From the NCBI GenBank assembly GCA_028287895.1, contig JAQBOV010000066.1:1-48590 (forward strand): a stretch of 48,590 bases of DNA, given 5' to 3'. Below the pieces are notes generated by a model, which was given only the letters and a program-made list of their open reading frames with translations, was not told the origin of the DNA and made no database searches. The stretch comes from Mucilaginibacter sp. (GTDB lineage: Bacteria; Bacteroidota; Bacteroidia; Sphingobacteriales; Sphingobacteriaceae). Positions 47,173-48,590 of this stretch are shown in pieces. Positions within the stretch are counted from its first letter, which is position 1. Every line of letters starts with the position of its first letter. A program made the translations under genes and the position numbers.

Positions 47173-48590
47173 ATGAAAACACTAAATAAAATATGGGGTA
47201 TTGGATTGCTGGCAATTTTTCTATTGCTGGCTGCACCCCGAAAAAGTATAGCCCAGGAAGGCTATATTTCTGACCAGGAATTTTATGATGAGCTGCAGCC
47301 TTATGGTACATGGGTAAGTGACCAGGAATATGGCAATGTCTGGATACCTGATGCAGATGAAAATTTCAGGCCATACGCTACCCGGGGTCACTGGGTGATA
47401 ACCGATTACGGCAATACCTGGGTGTCTGACTATCCATGGGGATGGGCGACTTTCCACTACGGACGCTGGCGCTATGATGATTATTATGGTTGGGAATGGA
47501 TACCGGGACATGAGTGGGCTCCGGCCTGGGTGAGCTGGCGCCATGGCGGCGGTTATTATGGATGGGCTCCGTTAATGCCAGGTATAAGTATAAATATATC
47601 CATAGGCGGCGGATACCGTGTACCCGATTATTATTGGGTATGCGCCCCCCAGGCTTATATCGCAAGCCCTGATATCTATAATTACTATGTACCGCATAGA
47701 CGGGCAGTAACTATTATCAATAATACCACTATTATTAATAATACCTATGTTAGAAACAATGTAACTTATGTTAGTGGTCCGCGTGTTCAGGAGATCAGGC
47801 AGGTAACCCGTAATAACAATATAAGGGTATACAATATTAATAATGCCAGCAGGCCGGGTGTGGCAAATATCAGCCGCAACACGGTTAATATTTACCGGCC
47901 GGCGGTGCAAAGAGCACCGGATGCCCGCCCTGCACGGGTAGTTGATGCCTCCGCTTATAAAAATCAGCACCCTAACGAGCGTATTGCCAATAGAAGTGCC
48001 GGGGCTGGGTTTAATCATGCCGCCGCTGCAAGACTGGCTACAGTTGCACGCAGCAGCGCGCCTGATAATAAGGTGGTACGTGTAAATCAGCCCAATAATA
48101 ACAGGCCGAATGCCACACAACCCAATAATCGTCCTGCAGCTACCCAGCCGAATCGTCCTAATAATATACCACAGGCCCAACAACAGGGGCAGCAAAGACA
48201 ACAGGCTCAGCAGCAACGTCAGCAACCAGTTGACCGGCAGGGGCAGCAACAGGCCCAGCAAGCCCAGCAGCAGCAAAGACAACAACGTCAGCAGCAGGTT
48301 GACCGGCAGGGGCAACAGCAGTCCCAGCAAGCCCAGCAGCAAAGACAACAGGCTCAGCAGCAAAGGCAGCAACCAGTTGACCAGCAGCAAAGGCAGCAGG
48401 CTCAACAAGCCCAGCAGCAGCGTCAGCAGGCCCAACAGCCACGCCAGCAGCAAATTGACCAGCAGCAAAGGCAGCAGTCCCAGCAGGCTCAACAGCAGCA
48501 AAGGCAGCAACAGGCTCAGCAAGGTCAGCAGCAGCAAAGGCAGCAGCAGGCTCAGCAAGCCCAGCAGCAGCAAAGGCAGCAACAGGCTCA
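47173..48590 (+). CDS. DUF6600 (YXWGXW-type) secreted protein with Gln-rich repeat, 3' end outside window
   Basis: 472 codons are visible, without a stop, so the gene continues past the window. Signal peptide about 1-28 (ending SIAQ). The DUF6600 part (about 30-185) is rich in Tyr, Trp and Gly: FYDELQPYGTWVSDQEYGNVWIP, YPWGWATFHYGRWRYDDYYGWEWIPG, WAPAWVSWRHGGGYYGWAP. A middle segment with Asn- and Val-rich strands (TIINNTTIINNTYVRNNVTYV) follows. From about residue 333 it becomes almost pure Gln with Ala, Arg and rare VD(R/Q)Q. The family function is unknown; extracellular or envelope location is implied by the signal peptide. Confidence 0.85.
   Translation, partial: MKTLNKIWGIGLLAIFLLLAAPRKSIAQEGYISDQEFYDELQPYGTWVSDQEYGNVWIPDADENFRPYATRGHWVITDYGNTWVSDYPWGWATFHYGRWRYDDYYGWEWIPGHEWAPAWVSWRHGGGYYGWAPLMPGISINISIGGGYRVPDYYWVCAPQAYIASPDIYNYYVPHRRAVTIINNTTIINNTYVRNNVTYVSGPRVQEIRQVTRNNNIRVYNINNASRPGVANISRNTVNIYRPAVQRAPDARPARVVDASAYKNQHPNERIANRSAGAGFNHAAAARLATVARSSAPDNKVVRVNQPNNNRPNATQPNNRPAATQPNRPNNIPQAQQQGQQRQQAQQQRQQPVDRQGQQQAQQAQQQQRQQRQQQVDRQGQQQSQQAQQQRQQAQQQRQQPVDQQQRQQAQQAQQQRQQAQQPRQQQIDQQQRQQSQQAQQQQRQQQAQQGQQQQRQQQAQQAQQQQRQQQA
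48169..48590 (+). repeat. CAG-rich tandem repeat in the DUF6600 gene
   Basis: Irregular CAG/CAA-rich DNA; the last part has clean 36-bp units at 48511-48546 and 48547-48582, with a third starting at 48583. Each codes 12 residues of the type QAQQ-G/A-QQQQRQQ. The array runs off the window. Confidence 0.9.

Noticed and set aside
47572..48582. 336-residue Leu-rich minus-strand ORF
   Set aside because: It is the reverse complement of the CAG-rich repeat in the DUF6600 gene; the poly-Leu pattern is an artefact of that repeat, and the plus frame has a signal peptide and a recognised domain.

Overview
The window is 48.6 kb of a Bacteroidota chromosome, most likely family Sphingobacteriaceae (Mucilaginibacter/Pedobacter-like). 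Four things point there: Bacteroidota-type promoters (-7 box TAnnTTTG), A-rich leaders with few Shine-Dalgarno sites, family-specific gene sets (mutL followed by two rhomboids and an EEP-family protein; recF followed by a DciA/DUF721 gene; OstA-like protein; DUF6600 protein; BshA and YtxJ of bacillithiol metabolism), and protein sequences typical of the group. The genus is an inference. The region is dense with core housekeeping genes. I see no phage, insertion sequence, CRISPR array, rRNA or intact tRNA.

Layout. 0-4 kb (minus): nrnA-type phosphoesterase, two secreted FKBP prolyl isomerases, tatD. 4-9.3 kb: ndk, a tiny membrane protein, recF-dciA (minus), a membrane-anchored TPR protein, ribH, a 37-residue lipoprotein, ytxJ and lipA. 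9.6-15 kb (minus): bifunctional NAD(P)HX repair enzyme, uvrA and a lytic transglycosylase. 15.3-18.2 kb: a pseudouridine synthase with a long repetitive basic extension, and a secreted lactonase-fold protein. 18.2-23.2 kb (minus): bshA, a serine hydrolase fused to a remnant GH3 C-terminal domain, and an amidohydrolase lipoprotein. 23.4-28 kb: mutL, a rhomboid gene broken by an in-frame stop, a second rhomboid and an EEP-family membrane protein. 28.4-30.9 kb: cysS and a secreted NTF2-like protein. 30.9-33.3 kb (minus): MoxR ATPase and a SurA-like chaperone. 33.4-39 kb: an unknown protein with rdgB, an OstA-like envelope protein (minus), tilS and a PH-like membrane protein. 39.2-44.3 kb: a four-gene signalling cassette (TPR sensor kinase, membrane kinase, single-domain receiver, receiver-adenylate cyclase). 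44.4-47 kb (minus): YitT transporter-like protein, HD-domain protein, 2OG-Fe(II) oxygenase. The window ends inside a DUF6600 protein with a long Gln-rich repeat.

Themes. Envelope folding and maintenance (FKBPs, SurA-like, OstA-like, lytic transglycosylase, TPR protein), DNA maintenance (RecF, DciA, UvrA, MutL, RdgB) and bacillithiol redox biology (BshA, YtxJ) recur. The most notable observations are: a run of genes whose TAnnTTTG box lies 3-9 bases from the start codon, predicting leaderless or near-leaderless mRNAs; a self-contained histidine-kinase-to-cAMP cassette with no DNA-binding output domain; a nonsense-interrupted rhomboid; a MutL whose endonuclease motif has lost its aspartate; and a serine hydrolase that appears to have shed a GH3 catalytic domain.
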